From the NCBI RefSeq assembly GCF_000517085.1, contig NZ_KI912107.1:4213980-4277979 (forward strand): DNA of 64,000 nt, read 5' to 3'. Below are positions 46,405 through 55,512 of this stretch, in pieces. Both the position numbers and the translations under genes were made by a program. Within the stretch, counting starts at the first letter, position 1. The number at the start of each line of letters is the position of its first letter. The stretch is from Saccharicrinis fermentans DSM 9555 = JCM 21142. Lineage in GTDB: Bacteria > Bacteroidota > Bacteroidia > Bacteroidales > Marinilabiliaceae. The notes below the pieces were generated by a model, which made no database searches, was not told the DNA's origin, and saw only the letters and a list, made by a program, of their open reading frames with translations.

Positions 46405-48822
46405 ATGATGAAAAAAAAGAAATATAACATTGCTAATTCCATTGGTATATCTCTGGCCTTTATGATCACGGTTTTCACTGTTTCAAGAATTAGCAATGAA
46501 CTCTCTTATGACAAATTTCACACTCAATACAAATCTATTTATAGGATAATATGTGACAAAAACGAAGATAAAGACGGTGAATTTTCCTGTCGAATATCAA
46601 CTAAGTACAATCAACCACTATACGATAAATTCACTGATATTCAAAGCATAACAAAGATTATACCTGCACAACATCTTATCCTCATAAGTGGAGACGAAAA
46701 ATTTTATCCTACAAAAGTATTTAAAACAAGTCATTCGTTCTTTAAAATGTTTGATTTTCCCATTATATATGGGAGCAAACAGAACTTATTTGACAACGCC
46801 AGAGAAGCTGCCATAAGCCGTTCTGCCGCCAAAAAATATTTTGGAACAGAGAATGTGACTGGAAAAACATTGCAAATAAAAACACAATGGCAACAAGAAC
46901 CAATCACGTACCAAATCATGGCTATTCTGGAAGATTTCCCTACCAATTCACATTTTAAAGCAGAAATCTTATTGTCTTATCCAGAAGAAGAAATAAAGAC
47001 CGAAGATAATTTTGCATACACTTACTTGTTACTGAAGAAGAATTGTAAAATCGACCATTTTAGTTCAGCACTAAATCACTATTGGGAAGAAAAAACGAGA
47101 GCAAACGAAACAAAACCTAACTTCCTTTTACAACCGTTACAAGATATTCACTTGAAAAGTAATTTATGGGATGAATTAGAACAAAATGGAAGTATAAATA
47201 CTTTATTTGTACTACTATGCGGGGCCATTGTTGTTTTTTTAACAGCACTCATTAATAGTTCAAACCTCAATTATATTAGATTTACCATAGACCATAAAGA
47301 ATATACAATTCGCAAAATAAATGGGGCTTCTTTTTTTAACATTGCAAAAATCGTCATTAAAAAATCATTATACCAAACGTCAACAGCCATCATAATTGGA
47401 ACTATCATTATCTGTTATATATCCTACTCAACGCCTTATTCATTTCTATTTTCCAGCCCTATCAAATGGATCACAATCAGCGCTTTGGGATTCTACCTTT
47501 TGTATGCAGCGATTTCATTTTTACCTCTCCTATCTGAAAAGGTAAAGAAAAACTTCTATGGTGAACCCACATATGGCACACAAAAATTTATTTATCCCAC
47601 CATCTTTCAGATAGCTTTATCCTCCTCAGCCATTATATTTTCAATCATTATTTTTCAACAAATAAAATTAATTGGGAACCTTCATCCTGGAAAAGAAAAG
47701 GAATCCATTATAATTATACCCAATGTTCCATACAAAGCTATCGGACGTTATGAAACATTCAAGTCTAACTTATTACAACATTCTGTAATAAGAAACGTTA
47801 GTGGTTCATTACTTGAGCCAGGGGCCATACTTGCTTTTAATTGTCCTTATAGCCTGGATGGTGCTCCCTGCGACCCAACAAAAAAAATAAACCTACTTTC
47901 TATAGACAAAGATTTCTTTTTATTGTTTGACATACAACCCATCGCAGGAACACTAGACATGGGAACAACTTCCTGTTACGAATGGGAAAATATAGCTATT
48001 AAGGCAAACAATGTGCAAACAAAAAACATAGAATACGTGAAGATTCTAGAAAAATACAACCAAGAACATGGACGCCATATAGAAAAGTATGTGATCAATA
48101 AAGAAGCTTTAAAATTATTTAACATACAACAAGCCATTGATGCAATAGGTAAACAATTAAAACCCGAATTTATAGCTCCATACCTACTACCCAAAGGTGA
48201 AATCATTGGGGTAATTGATGATCTTCATTATCAAAACATATTTTCAAAAGAACAGCCCATCGTTTTGACTGCAAAAAAAATCATGAATAGCACCTTTATA
48301 ATAAAGATAGATCCTCATCGAAAAAAAGAAGCTTTACAAGTAATAAAAAAAGAATGGTCAAAAATAAACACAGAATACCCTATTGATTATCAATTCTTAC
48401 CAGATTTATATTACAAAATGTACCGCAATGAATACCAGGAAAAAAATGCAATCATGATCTTTTCCTGTATATCCATTCTAATATCATCCATCGGCATGTA
48501 TACACTATCATCCTACAGCACTCTTCGTAAAACAAAGGAAGTGGGCATACGTAAAGTCAATGGAGCCGACTCCTACCAGATTATAGTTCTGCTATTAAAA
48601 GAATATACGAAATGGATCTTCATAGCATTAATCATTGCTATCCCTATCTCTTATTTATGGGCCATTCAATGGCTCCAAAATTTTGCCTACAAAACAACGC
48701 TCAATGGGTGGATATTTGCCTTGGCTGGAGTCATCACCTTAGCCATTGCTCTACTCACGGTTAGTTGGCAAAGCTGGCGTGCAGCCACAAAAAATCCTGT
48801 GGAAGCATTGAGGTATGAGTGA
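46405..48822 (+). CDS. ABC transporter permease, FtsX/MacB family (second of two)
   Basis: The 805-aa paralogue of the preceding permease has the same layout (N-terminal helix, MacB periplasmic domain, FtsX helices, second periplasmic domain, C-terminal helices). The N-terminus is about 10 residues shorter (MMKKKKYNIANSIGISLAF), lacking the QYLRNFWRY-like segment of its neighbour. Sequence identity is modest across most of the length but almost complete over the last 37 residues. The two permeases probably form a heteromeric channel driven by the upstream ATPase. Confidence 0.88.
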   Translation: MMKKKKYNIANSIGISLAFMITVFTVSRISNELSYDKFHTQYKSIYRIICDKNEDKDGEFSCRISTKYNQPLYDKFTDIQSITKIIPAQHLILISGDEKFYPTKVFKTSHSFFKMFDFPIIYGSKQNLFDNAREAAISRSAAKKYFGTENVTGKTLQIKTQWQQEPITYQIMAILEDFPTNSHFKAEILLSYPEEEIKTEDNFAYTYLLLKKNCKIDHFSSALNHYWEEKTRANETKPNFLLQPLQDIHLKSNLWDELEQNGSINTLFVLLCGAIVVFLTALINSSNLNYIRFTIDHKEYTIRKINGASFFNIAKIVIKKSLYQTSTAIIIGTIIICYISYSTPYSFLFSSPIKWITISALGFYLLYAAISFLPLLSEKVKKNFYGEPTYGTQKFIYPTIFQIALSSSAIIFSIIIFQQIKLIGNLHPGKEKESIIIIPNVPYKAIGRYETFKSNLLQHSVIRNVSGSLLEPGAILAFNCPYSLDGAPCDPTKKINLLSIDKDFFLLFDIQPIAGTLDMGTTSCYEWENIAIKANNVQTKNIEYVKILEKYNQEHGRHIEKYVINKEALKLFNIQQAIDAIGKQLKPEFIAPYLLPKGEIIGVIDDLHYQNIFSKEQPIVLTAKKIMNSTFIIKIDPHRKKEALQVIKKEWSKINTEYPIDYQFLPDLYYKMYRNEYQEKNAIMIFSCISILISSIGMYTLSSYSTLRKTKEVGIRKVNGADSYQIIVLLLKEYTKWIFIALIIAIPISYLWAIQWLQNFAYKTTLNGWIFALAGVITLAIALLTVSWQSWRAATKNPVEALRYE

Positions 48823-49391
48823 AACCCCAATACGATGCTAAAATATGCTCATTTATATATAAAGAATCTTACTTTTGCTTATTTATAAGCTGGTGTATGA
48901 AATATGTTCGTTGGTTGTGTAATTACTTATTAAGAATTATAAATTACTTATTTCCCATCCCTTGGCAAGTACATTCTTTTAATAAAAAGAAGAATATTGC
49001 AGGCCAAAATCAAGATGGCATCCAGATCCATGCCCTTTTTGCTAAAAGAAAGATTGCTGGATGGGTATGGTTAACCATTGGCCGGTATTATTCTGCCGAT
49101 CATTATCCCTACGGAGTCATTTATTCTTTGGGAGTAGCAACGGTGTTCAGACGCCTCGGGATAGGAAAAACCTTAATAGCGCAATGCCTTCAGCTGGGAA
49201 AAGAAAATGGGCTTAAAGAATTAGTAGTGCTCGTATTGAACTCCAATAAAAGGGCTCTTCTCTTTTATAATAAGCTAGGATTTAAAGATGCCCAAAAAGG
49301 ATTATATCCAGAGCAATACTCTCTTGAAACATCCCTTTTTCCCAGTACAAATTACACCGTTTTAGTCATCTCTACTCAGCACAAATCATAA
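48819..49391 (+). CDS. GNAT-family N-acetyltransferase
   Basis: The C-terminal 110 residues show the acetyl-CoA-binding motif (LGVATVFRRLGIGKTLIAQC, the R/Q-x-x-G-x-G/A loop) and VLNSNKRALLFYNKLGFKD. The substrate is not evident. The called GTG overlaps the stop of the permease gene by 4 bp, which would give translational coupling. An alternative ATG at 48897 would drop a hydrophobic N-terminal stretch of 26 residues. As the last gene of the efflux operon it could modify a drug or peptide handled by the exporter (inference). Confidence 0.75.
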   Translation: MKPQYDAKICSFIYKESYFCLFISWCMKYVRWLCNYLLRIINYLFPIPWQVHSFNKKKNIAGQNQDGIQIHALFAKRKIAGWVWLTIGRYYSADHYPYGVIYSLGVATVFRRLGIGKTLIAQCLQLGKENGLKELVVLVLNSNKRALLFYNKLGFKDAQKGLYPEQYSLETSLFPSTNYTVLVISTQHKS

Positions 49392-49551
49392 GTTATTTCC
49401 GATATAAACATGATCCTCTCTAACCTGATTCAACATCATATGAAACAAATTAAAAAACACATTCTTTAAGCCAAAAAATGTATTACGAAGTACCAATACA
49501 TCGTTCTGATTCTGCAAGTGTAATTTCATGCACAATCCAGTATGATTGTCA

Positions 49552-50400
49552 TTAGCGAATAGTTCTTGACAACCACTTTTCAGCCAATGCAGGCCATGTT
49601 TGAGCAGCCACATTACCTGGTCGCAAACCATAGCCATGACCACCTTTCGATATTATATGAAGATCAACAGGTATTTGATGATCTCTCAAAGCTTTTGTAA
49701 ACACCAGTGGACTATTTCCATACCTATCATCCGCTGTACCAAATATAAAAAATGGAGGTGTTTGCTCTGTGATATCCAATTCGGGACTTAAACTATTATT
49801 CAATCCTTCATCCAAATAAGCAGGATAAATCAACAAGGAAAAATCAGGACGACAAGATAGACTATCCAACGCTTCACTTTTCGCATAAGTATCTACACTA
49901 AAATGAGTTGATGCTCTAGCACATAAGCTTCCTCCGGCAGAAAATCCCATAACACCTATTCTATCAGCATGAAGCCCATATATATCAACTTTAGACCGAA
50001 CCACTCGAATGGCCCGTTGAATATCAATCAATGCAGCCTCCCTTTTTTTTGGTATCCTATATTGCAATACAAAGGCAGTGTAACCCAGTTTATTTAACCA
50101 TTCTGCAATCTCATATCCTTCCTTGTCCACTGCCAAAATAGAATACCCTCCGCCAGGACAAACAATGATGCCTGCACCGCTACCATTGGCCATTTCCGGC
50201 TCAAAAATTACCATTGCAGGATCAGTAATCTGCGACAATCGAAGTACATTTCCTTTATCATTATCACTCACCACAGCTGCACCTTTGGGCAAGGGTTCGT
50301 TTGGAACCTCTCCGCTCCATAAACGAATGGTGTCTCGCTCTTGACCCATCAAACTCGTAAAAATCAAAAGCACTATTAAAGTTAAATAAATATGTTTCAT
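49552..50400 (-). CDS. secreted alpha/beta hydrolase (esterase type)
   Basis: The protein has a signal peptide (MKHIYLTLIVLLIFTSLMGQ), then an alpha/beta hydrolase fold with oxyanion-hole motif IIVCPGGGYS, nucleophile elbow GFSAGG (Ser about 152) and catalytic His in SKGGHGYG. The family includes acetyl-xylan and related carbohydrate or small-molecule esterases. It is divergent from the TonB receptor of the iron locus, so it might cleave ester-type siderophores, but a sugar-ester substrate is equally possible. No Fes-like N-terminal domain is seen. Confidence 0.82.
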   Translation of the reverse strand: MKHIYLTLIVLLIFTSLMGQERDTIRLWSGEVPNEPLPKGAAVVSDNDKGNVLRLSQITDPAMVIFEPEMANGSGAGIIVCPGGGYSILAVDKEGYEIAEWLNKLGYTAFVLQYRIPKKREAALIDIQRAIRVVRSKVDIYGLHADRIGVMGFSAGGSLCARASTHFSVDTYAKSEALDSLSCRPDFSLLIYPAYLDEGLNNSLSPELDITEQTPPFFIFGTADDRYGNSPLVFTKALRDHQIPVDLHIISKGGHGYGLRPGNVAAQTWPALAEKWLSRTIR

Positions 50401-50731
50401 TCAATATCCTGATTCATTCAATAAATGTATACACCTACAATAATGACATATTTTATACATTTAATCAATAATTAGGACAAGAATATCACTTCTTAATAAT
50501 AATCAGATAAACATATTTAAGTCTGCTCCATTGCAATAGCAAGCTACGTATCTCTTTATGCAGCATGCAATCAGCTTCCTCCTCCCCACTATTAGCCATC
50601 ACCACCACTTTCGTATATGACTGTTTTACAGACACAAAGACCTCCATTCATATTGCCCATCACTTGAGCATCATTACTATTAGGTAATGAAATACCTATT
50701 TATTGGGATTGATCACTCTGAACCACTCCTT
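50401..50731. other. divergent intergenic region between esterase and receptor genes
   Basis: About 330 bp of AT-rich DNA holds no credible ORF, repeat or strong hairpin. I looked for a Fur-box-like palindrome and found only weak AT-rich similarity, so none is called. Confidence 0.4.
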
Positions 50732-50739
50732 TACTTTTG
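50709..50739 (+). promoter_or_regulatory. putative Bacteroidota promoter of the iron locus
   Basis: TTG at 50709-50711 and TACTTTTG at 50732-50739 are separated by 20 nt, close to the -33/-7 arrangement of Bacteroidota sigma factors. It lies within the longest possible N-terminal frame, so the receptor more likely starts at 50783 or 50786. Confidence 0.5.
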
Positions 50740-50782
50740 CCCTAACTTATTTAGATTGATTCTACAAATCACCATGATCGCA

Positions 50783-53191
50783 ATGATGAAGAACCGGATG
50801 TACTACCTACTCTTACTGTGCTTACTTGGCAGTGTGTTTTGCTTCAATATACAGGCACAAAACAAGCCTTGTGTCGTAAAAGGAACCATTCTCAATCAAA
50901 AAGGATTACCCATATCATTCGCAACCGTTGCCATTAATAACACAGGAAATGGAACAGTGACTGATGCCCAAGGCACTTTTCAGCTAGCAACCCAGTTCGA
51001 TGGCAAAGCAGGCCTTACCATCCGAAGCATGGGATACAAACAAAAGACCATAACCATTAACCTCAAAAAAGGTAAGAACATAAACATATTCGAAACACTG
51101 GAAGAAAGCACTCAGGACATCGATGAGATAGTGGTAAGTACCAAAAGCAAATCTACACTCATCAAACAAAAAGGTTTCGCTGTAAACACAGTAGAAACCA
51201 AAGGCGCTAGTTTACAGAGCGTACAATCCAATGAACTTTTAGATCGGATGGCAGGCATTCAGGTGAAACAGGAAGGAGGACTGGGTTCCAGGCTTTCCTA
51301 CAACCTCAATGGCTTAAGTGGAAATGCAATCCGTTTCTTTATCGATGGCATCCCCATGGACTACTTTGGACCTTCCTATTCTTTAAGTAGCATTCCGCCT
51401 TCCTCCATTAACAGAATAGAAGTCTACAAAGGCGTAGTACCCGTAAAACTAGGCAATGATGCCTTGGGCGGAGCGGTCAACATTGCCACAAAAGATGATG
51501 CCAAAAACGGATTAGATTTTTCCTATTCCATCGGCTCTTTTAATACCCATCAGGCATCTATCAACGGAGTTCGAAGAGATAACAAAACAGGATTCACTAT
51601 TAAAGGAAATGCATTTTACAATTACTCCGACAACAACTACACGGTTAAAGATGTGGAAGCCTACGATGGCGATCCTGCTCTTGGAAGAATCAAACGGATA
51701 GATGCCCAACGGTTTAACGACGGATACCTATCCTATGGCGGAAAATTTGACATTGGTTTTACTGGTAAAAAATGGGCCGACAAGCTCTTGTTCAATTTAG
51801 TATTCTCCCATATGGATAAAGAAATCCAAACGGGATCAACCATGGAAGTAGTATATGGTGAACGAGAATATAATTCGTCTACCATAGCTCCAGGCATTAA
51901 TTATATCCAGTCCAACTTCTTAACCGAGGGATTAGATATCAACTTATTTACGATGTATTCTCATTTAACACGTCAAATTGTTGATACTACCTCTCAGGAG
52001 TACGACTGGAGCGGACGTATACACAGTGACATTATTGACTATACAACACCAGGAGAAGCAGGTGATCCCACATTAAACGAAGACATAGAAACCAGTTTAA
52101 TCAATCGTATAAACATCACCTACCAGCTAAACCACCAACTAAAACTTGGTGCTAATTACATCAGAACCGACTTTAACAGATCAGGAGACGATGTACTATT
52201 AACGCTCAAAGAACGAGAACTACTAGATGACAAAGGCTACATTAAAAATGTGGCAGGTCTGACCGTTGAAACGAATGAACTCATCCCTGGTCTCACATCT
52301 TCATTTTTTATAAAATATTACAACCTGGATGTGAACGCCTTATACAGAAATTCAGACTTCAACAATGCCATTGAACAGGAACATGTAAAAAATAATTATA
52401 AAAACACAGGCTTTGGTATGGCCTCATCCTATAAAATATTCAAAGATTTTATAGGGCAGTTTTCGATCGAAAATGGTGTCCGACTGCCAGAGTCTGAAGA
52501 AATATTTGGCAACAACACAGAAAATATCACCACCAACTATAACCTAAAACCCGAAAGAAGTTTGAATGCCAATATGGGCTTTAACTACAGCACCTCAGCC
52601 ATCAACAAACATTACTTATCGTTCATCACAAACTTTTTCTACCGAAATACAAAGGACATGATACGTCAGGCCAACTCGGTGAGTGATGAAGATTACGCCT
52701 TTGAAAACTTAGATGATGTCTTAAGCACTGGAGTTGACTTAGACCTCAACTACATGTACAACCGAAAGCTAAGCATTAAGATGGCCATGTCTGTATTAAA
52801 CGCCAGATTCAACACACAGTATGATGAAAATGGTGCCGCCTATTCCTACTATAAAGACAGACTCCGAAATGAACCCTATTTTCATTTTAACTACGGCATA
52901 AAATATTCATTGGAGAATATCATATTCAATCATAGCCAAACCAATATTTCTTACGGCGCAAAATACATACATGAGTATTTCAGGAACTACTCCAGTAGTG
53001 GTTCTGCCAATAAGGATATGATTCCCTCTCAGCTTTCGCATAATGTCGGCATTAACATTTCTTTTCCACAAAAGAACTATTCCATAAGTCTGGATGCAAA
53101 AAATATTTTCAACGAAACATTATACGACAATTTTGCCCTGCAGAAACCGGGCAGAGCTATTTTTTTTAAAATTAATTATTCAATTCATTAA
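50783..53191 (+). CDS. TonB-dependent siderophore/iron receptor (XusA-like)
   Basis: This is an outer-membrane receptor with a signal peptide (YYLLLLCLLGSVFCFNIQAQ), a CarboxypepD_reg-like domain (CVVKGTILNQKGLPISFATV), a TonB plug (GGLGSRLSYNLNGLSG, RIEVYKGVVPVKLGND) and a barrel with C-terminal GRAIFFKINYSIH. A DUF4374 lipoprotein follows after 11 bp and a PepSY reductase later, the set described as xusABC for xenosiderophore use in Bacteroides thetaiotaomicron. I start at the ATG pair at 50783/50786; a 32-codon longer frame to 50687 overlaps the putative promoter and lacks homology. Confidence 0.85.
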   Translation: MMKNRMYYLLLLCLLGSVFCFNIQAQNKPCVVKGTILNQKGLPISFATVAINNTGNGTVTDAQGTFQLATQFDGKAGLTIRSMGYKQKTITINLKKGKNINIFETLEESTQDIDEIVVSTKSKSTLIKQKGFAVNTVETKGASLQSVQSNELLDRMAGIQVKQEGGLGSRLSYNLNGLSGNAIRFFIDGIPMDYFGPSYSLSSIPPSSINRIEVYKGVVPVKLGNDALGGAVNIATKDDAKNGLDFSYSIGSFNTHQASINGVRRDNKTGFTIKGNAFYNYSDNNYTVKDVEAYDGDPALGRIKRIDAQRFNDGYLSYGGKFDIGFTGKKWADKLLFNLVFSHMDKEIQTGSTMEVVYGEREYNSSTIAPGINYIQSNFLTEGLDINLFTMYSHLTRQIVDTTSQEYDWSGRIHSDIIDYTTPGEAGDPTLNEDIETSLINRINITYQLNHQLKLGANYIRTDFNRSGDDVLLTLKERELLDDKGYIKNVAGLTVETNELIPGLTSSFFIKYYNLDVNALYRNSDFNNAIEQEHVKNNYKNTGFGMASSYKIFKDFIGQFSIENGVRLPESEEIFGNNTENITTNYNLKPERSLNANMGFNYSTSAINKHYLSFITNFFYRNTKDMIRQANSVSDEDYAFENLDDVLSTGVDLDLNYMYNRKLSIKMAMSVLNARFNTQYDENGAAYSYYKDRLRNEPYFHFNYGIKYSLENIIFNHSQTNISYGAKYIHEYFRNYSSSGSANKDMIPSQLSHNVGINISFPQKNYSISLDAKNIFNETLYDNFALQKPGRAIFFKINYSIH

Positions 53192-53202
53192 TATTTATCA
53201 TC

Positions 53203-54519
53203 ATGAAAACAAAACCATTTAGAACCTTTGCATATGCAGCCCTATTGGGATGTCTAATTTTAAATAGCGCATGTAGTGACGATGAGGACGCAGCTGATAA
53301 AGAAGATGATTCCACAAAAATTTATACCCTGGCTCAGGAGATCAACAATGGAGACAATACAGCCACAGCATATTTGCAAGGCTTTACAGACCTAACAACC
53401 GGTACAAATATCAATGTGGCCAGCAATGGTTTCGAGATACAGTCAACCAATGCAGCCCGTTTATTTTCTGTAAACGATGGGTTCATCTATAACATGGACT
53501 ATGGTAGCGCAGATATTTCCAAACTTTCGGTGGGAACAAACACCAACTTTTCTATTGAAGACGAAGCCGCTGCAGAATATGCCATAGGCACTGCCTTCCC
53601 ACGTTGGAAAGCAGTGAGCAGCACCACTGCCCTCATGCACAACGTATCTACAGAAACCATAACAGACCAAGATGGTAATTATGTGGAGGAAGTAGCAACA
53701 GCCCGTATTATGTCAGTGAATCTGGAAGACCTTTCTTTTGGTTCTATTCAGGAGTTTACAATTCCCAAAAGTACAACGGATACAGAGAACGATTTTTACA
53801 CCTTTCGGATTGACGCACCCATTGTTTCTGGGAATAAGGTCTATTACGGGATGCAAAGATATCAGTATGATGCCGATGGAAACCGCATTGGAGGAAACCA
53901 TCTAAACATACAAACCATGGTACTTGATTACCCTTCGTTGGAGAATCCGGTGCTGATAGAATCAACTATCGACGGTGTCGTAGGGGCTACCAATGGATAC
54001 AGAACTCCTACCATGCACCTCAGTGAAAATGGAGATGTATATCAACTAACTGGCGCAGGTCCTTTGGTTCATAAGGTGGAAGGAAAAGATACACACTTTT
54101 TAAAACTTAGCAACGGAGATTACGACAATAGCTATTCATTTAATCTGAATGAGGCACTCAGCAGAAATATAGCCTCTACAGGATGGTTCTATGCCGGTGA
54201 TGGCATTGGCTATGTCACCTACTATGATGTGGACGAATACAACTCAACAAGTGGAGATTATGAAAACATTTACTGGGGTGTAGCAAGGGTAGATCTGATC
54301 AATAAAACAGCCATCGAGTTAAATGTTCCAACCGGCTTATACCTACTGGAATACCAAAATGTAGTGATTGAAGATGGAAAAGTTTATATGGTTCTTGCGC
54401 CCATCGGCGGTAGCGGAAACGTATATATTTTTGATACCACCTCTGAAAGTGCCGACGGATTTGAAATAGGAGCCTCGGTGACTACAGGTGCAAGTTCATT
54501 TTACATAGGTGTGTATTAG
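53203..54519 (+). CDS. DUF4374 lipoprotein, siderophore-binding (XusB-like)
   Basis: The lipobox cysteine is in LNSACSDDED and is followed by an acidic surface-export signal. The rest is a repeated beta-blade pattern with IYTLAQEI, ARIMSVNLEDLSFGSI and IYWGVARVDLINKTAIEL, matching the DUF4374 family. XusB, a DUF4374 lipoprotein, is known to bind ferric enterobactin at the cell surface and pass it to XusA. Its position 11 bp behind the receptor gene supports that role. The exact siderophore is unknown. Confidence 0.85.
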   Translation: MKTKPFRTFAYAALLGCLILNSACSDDEDAADKEDDSTKIYTLAQEINNGDNTATAYLQGFTDLTTGTNINVASNGFEIQSTNAARLFSVNDGFIYNMDYGSADISKLSVGTNTNFSIEDEAAAEYAIGTAFPRWKAVSSTTALMHNVSTETITDQDGNYVEEVATARIMSVNLEDLSFGSIQEFTIPKSTTDTENDFYTFRIDAPIVSGNKVYYGMQRYQYDADGNRIGGNHLNIQTMVLDYPSLENPVLIESTIDGVVGATNGYRTPTMHLSENGDVYQLTGAGPLVHKVEGKDTHFLKLSNGDYDNSYSFNLNEALSRNIASTGWFYAGDGIGYVTYYDVDEYNSTSGDYENIYWGVARVDLINKTAIELNVPTGLYLLEYQNVVIEDGKVYMVLAPIGGSGNVYIFDTTSESADGFEIGASVTTGASSFYIGVY

Positions 54520-54564
54520 CATTTTGAGAAGATACACACATTTTTGATTATAAAATAAAAAGAC

Positions 54565-54654
54565 ATGAAACGAGCCATGATAAATACTTCACTCACAAAA
54601 AAATGAATCACTTAGGCGAGTTCCATATAACCATTAAAAGATAAATTTAAACAT
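54565..54654 (+). repeat. leader element copy F (before the Spy-like lipoprotein)
   Basis: This single 90-nt unit on + runs from ATGAAACGAGCC (ATG at 54565) to the ATG at 54655. The central motif is CATATA here (54624-54629) instead of CATATG, and CATATG spans the gene start. The first frame is MKRAMINTSLTKK followed by TGA, the same length (13 codons) as in copies B and D. It splits the otherwise continuous iron locus. Confidence 0.78.
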
Positions 54655-55272
54655 ATGAAAAATATTGTGATCATATCCATGCTTGTATTAAGCATGCTGG
54701 CCTGTTCTTCAGAGAAAGGCAAAAGAGGACCTGATTATGCTGTCGTGAAAAAAGAACTAGGGTTAAATGCTGAACAAGAAAAACAGTTTGACAACATAAC
54801 CGAAGCGTATCAAAAAAAACGTGAAGAAACATTTGCTGCTGCTCGATCTGCCGGTAACATGAACAGAGAAGCAGTGATGGCACAGATGAAACAGATTTTT
54901 GCAGACCAAGGGGAAGAAATCCATAAGATATTGAATAAAGAACAATTCGAAAAATATGCTGATTTTATGGAAAACAATATCCCTGGTAAAGCTGGTTACA
55001 CAAAAAAAATACTGGCTCAAATCAAATCTGAACTCCAACTGACCGAAGAACAATATGAAATAGTGCTGGCTGTTGATCAAGCATTTGAAAAATCATATGT
55101 GAATGCCCACGATAAATATCACGGCGATCACAAAGCAGCCAAAGCATATTGGATGCAATTTGACAAAAACCGTAAGGATGCCATTAAAAATATCCTCAAC
55201 GAAGAACAATACAATCAGTATTTAAAAATTGTACAAGAGGTTAGCTTTCGTGGAGAACACGGAAAACAATAA
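54655..55272 (+). CDS. Spy/LTXXQ-like lipoprotein
   Basis: A short lipoprotein signal (MKNIVIISMLVLSMLAC, Cys17) precedes a mostly alpha-helical protein with two imperfect repeats: LGLNAEQEKQFDNITEAYQKK and LQLTEEQYEIVLAVDQAFEKS. These are LTxxQ-like elements as in Spy and CpxP, periplasmic chaperones or stress sensors that bind metal or unfolded protein. It lies between the DUF4374 lipoprotein and the PepSY reductase genes, so a link to metal uptake stress is possible. The C-terminus is RGEHGKQ. Confidence 0.72.
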   Translation: MKNIVIISMLVLSMLACSSEKGKRGPDYAVVKKELGLNAEQEKQFDNITEAYQKKREETFAAARSAGNMNREAVMAQMKQIFADQGEEIHKILNKEQFEKYADFMENNIPGKAGYTKKILAQIKSELQLTEEQYEIVLAVDQAFEKSYVNAHDKYHGDHKAAKAYWMQFDKNRKDAIKNILNEEQYNQYLKIVQEVSFRGEHGKQ

Positions 55273-55303
55273 TATCTTATTATTATTTTAACTACTTAGT
55301 CCA

Positions 55304-55401
55304 CCCCAAAATCTATTCATATTTTTAACCCGTAAAATGCCTTTGAAAATCTATTACGAAGTTCTAATGCCTCATTCGGGTTTAATGAATAGACTTTGGG
55401 G
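55304..55401. repeat. long-range inverted repeat in the iron locus gap
   Basis: CCCCAAAATCTATTCAT (55304-55320) and ATGAATAGACTTTGGGG (55385-55401) are 17-bp arms with one mismatch and 64 bp between them. It may be a terminator-like long stem after the Spy-like gene or the remains of a small non-autonomous element; no target duplication was identified. Confidence 0.55.
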
Positions 55402-55512
55402 GATATTGCTTTTCTTACTTATGTATCAAGATTTTGTTGCAGCAAACGAGTCTATCATACAAAGAAAAGTTAAACACCTACAGTACAAACTTTTAACATC
55501 CATGCCCCGAAA

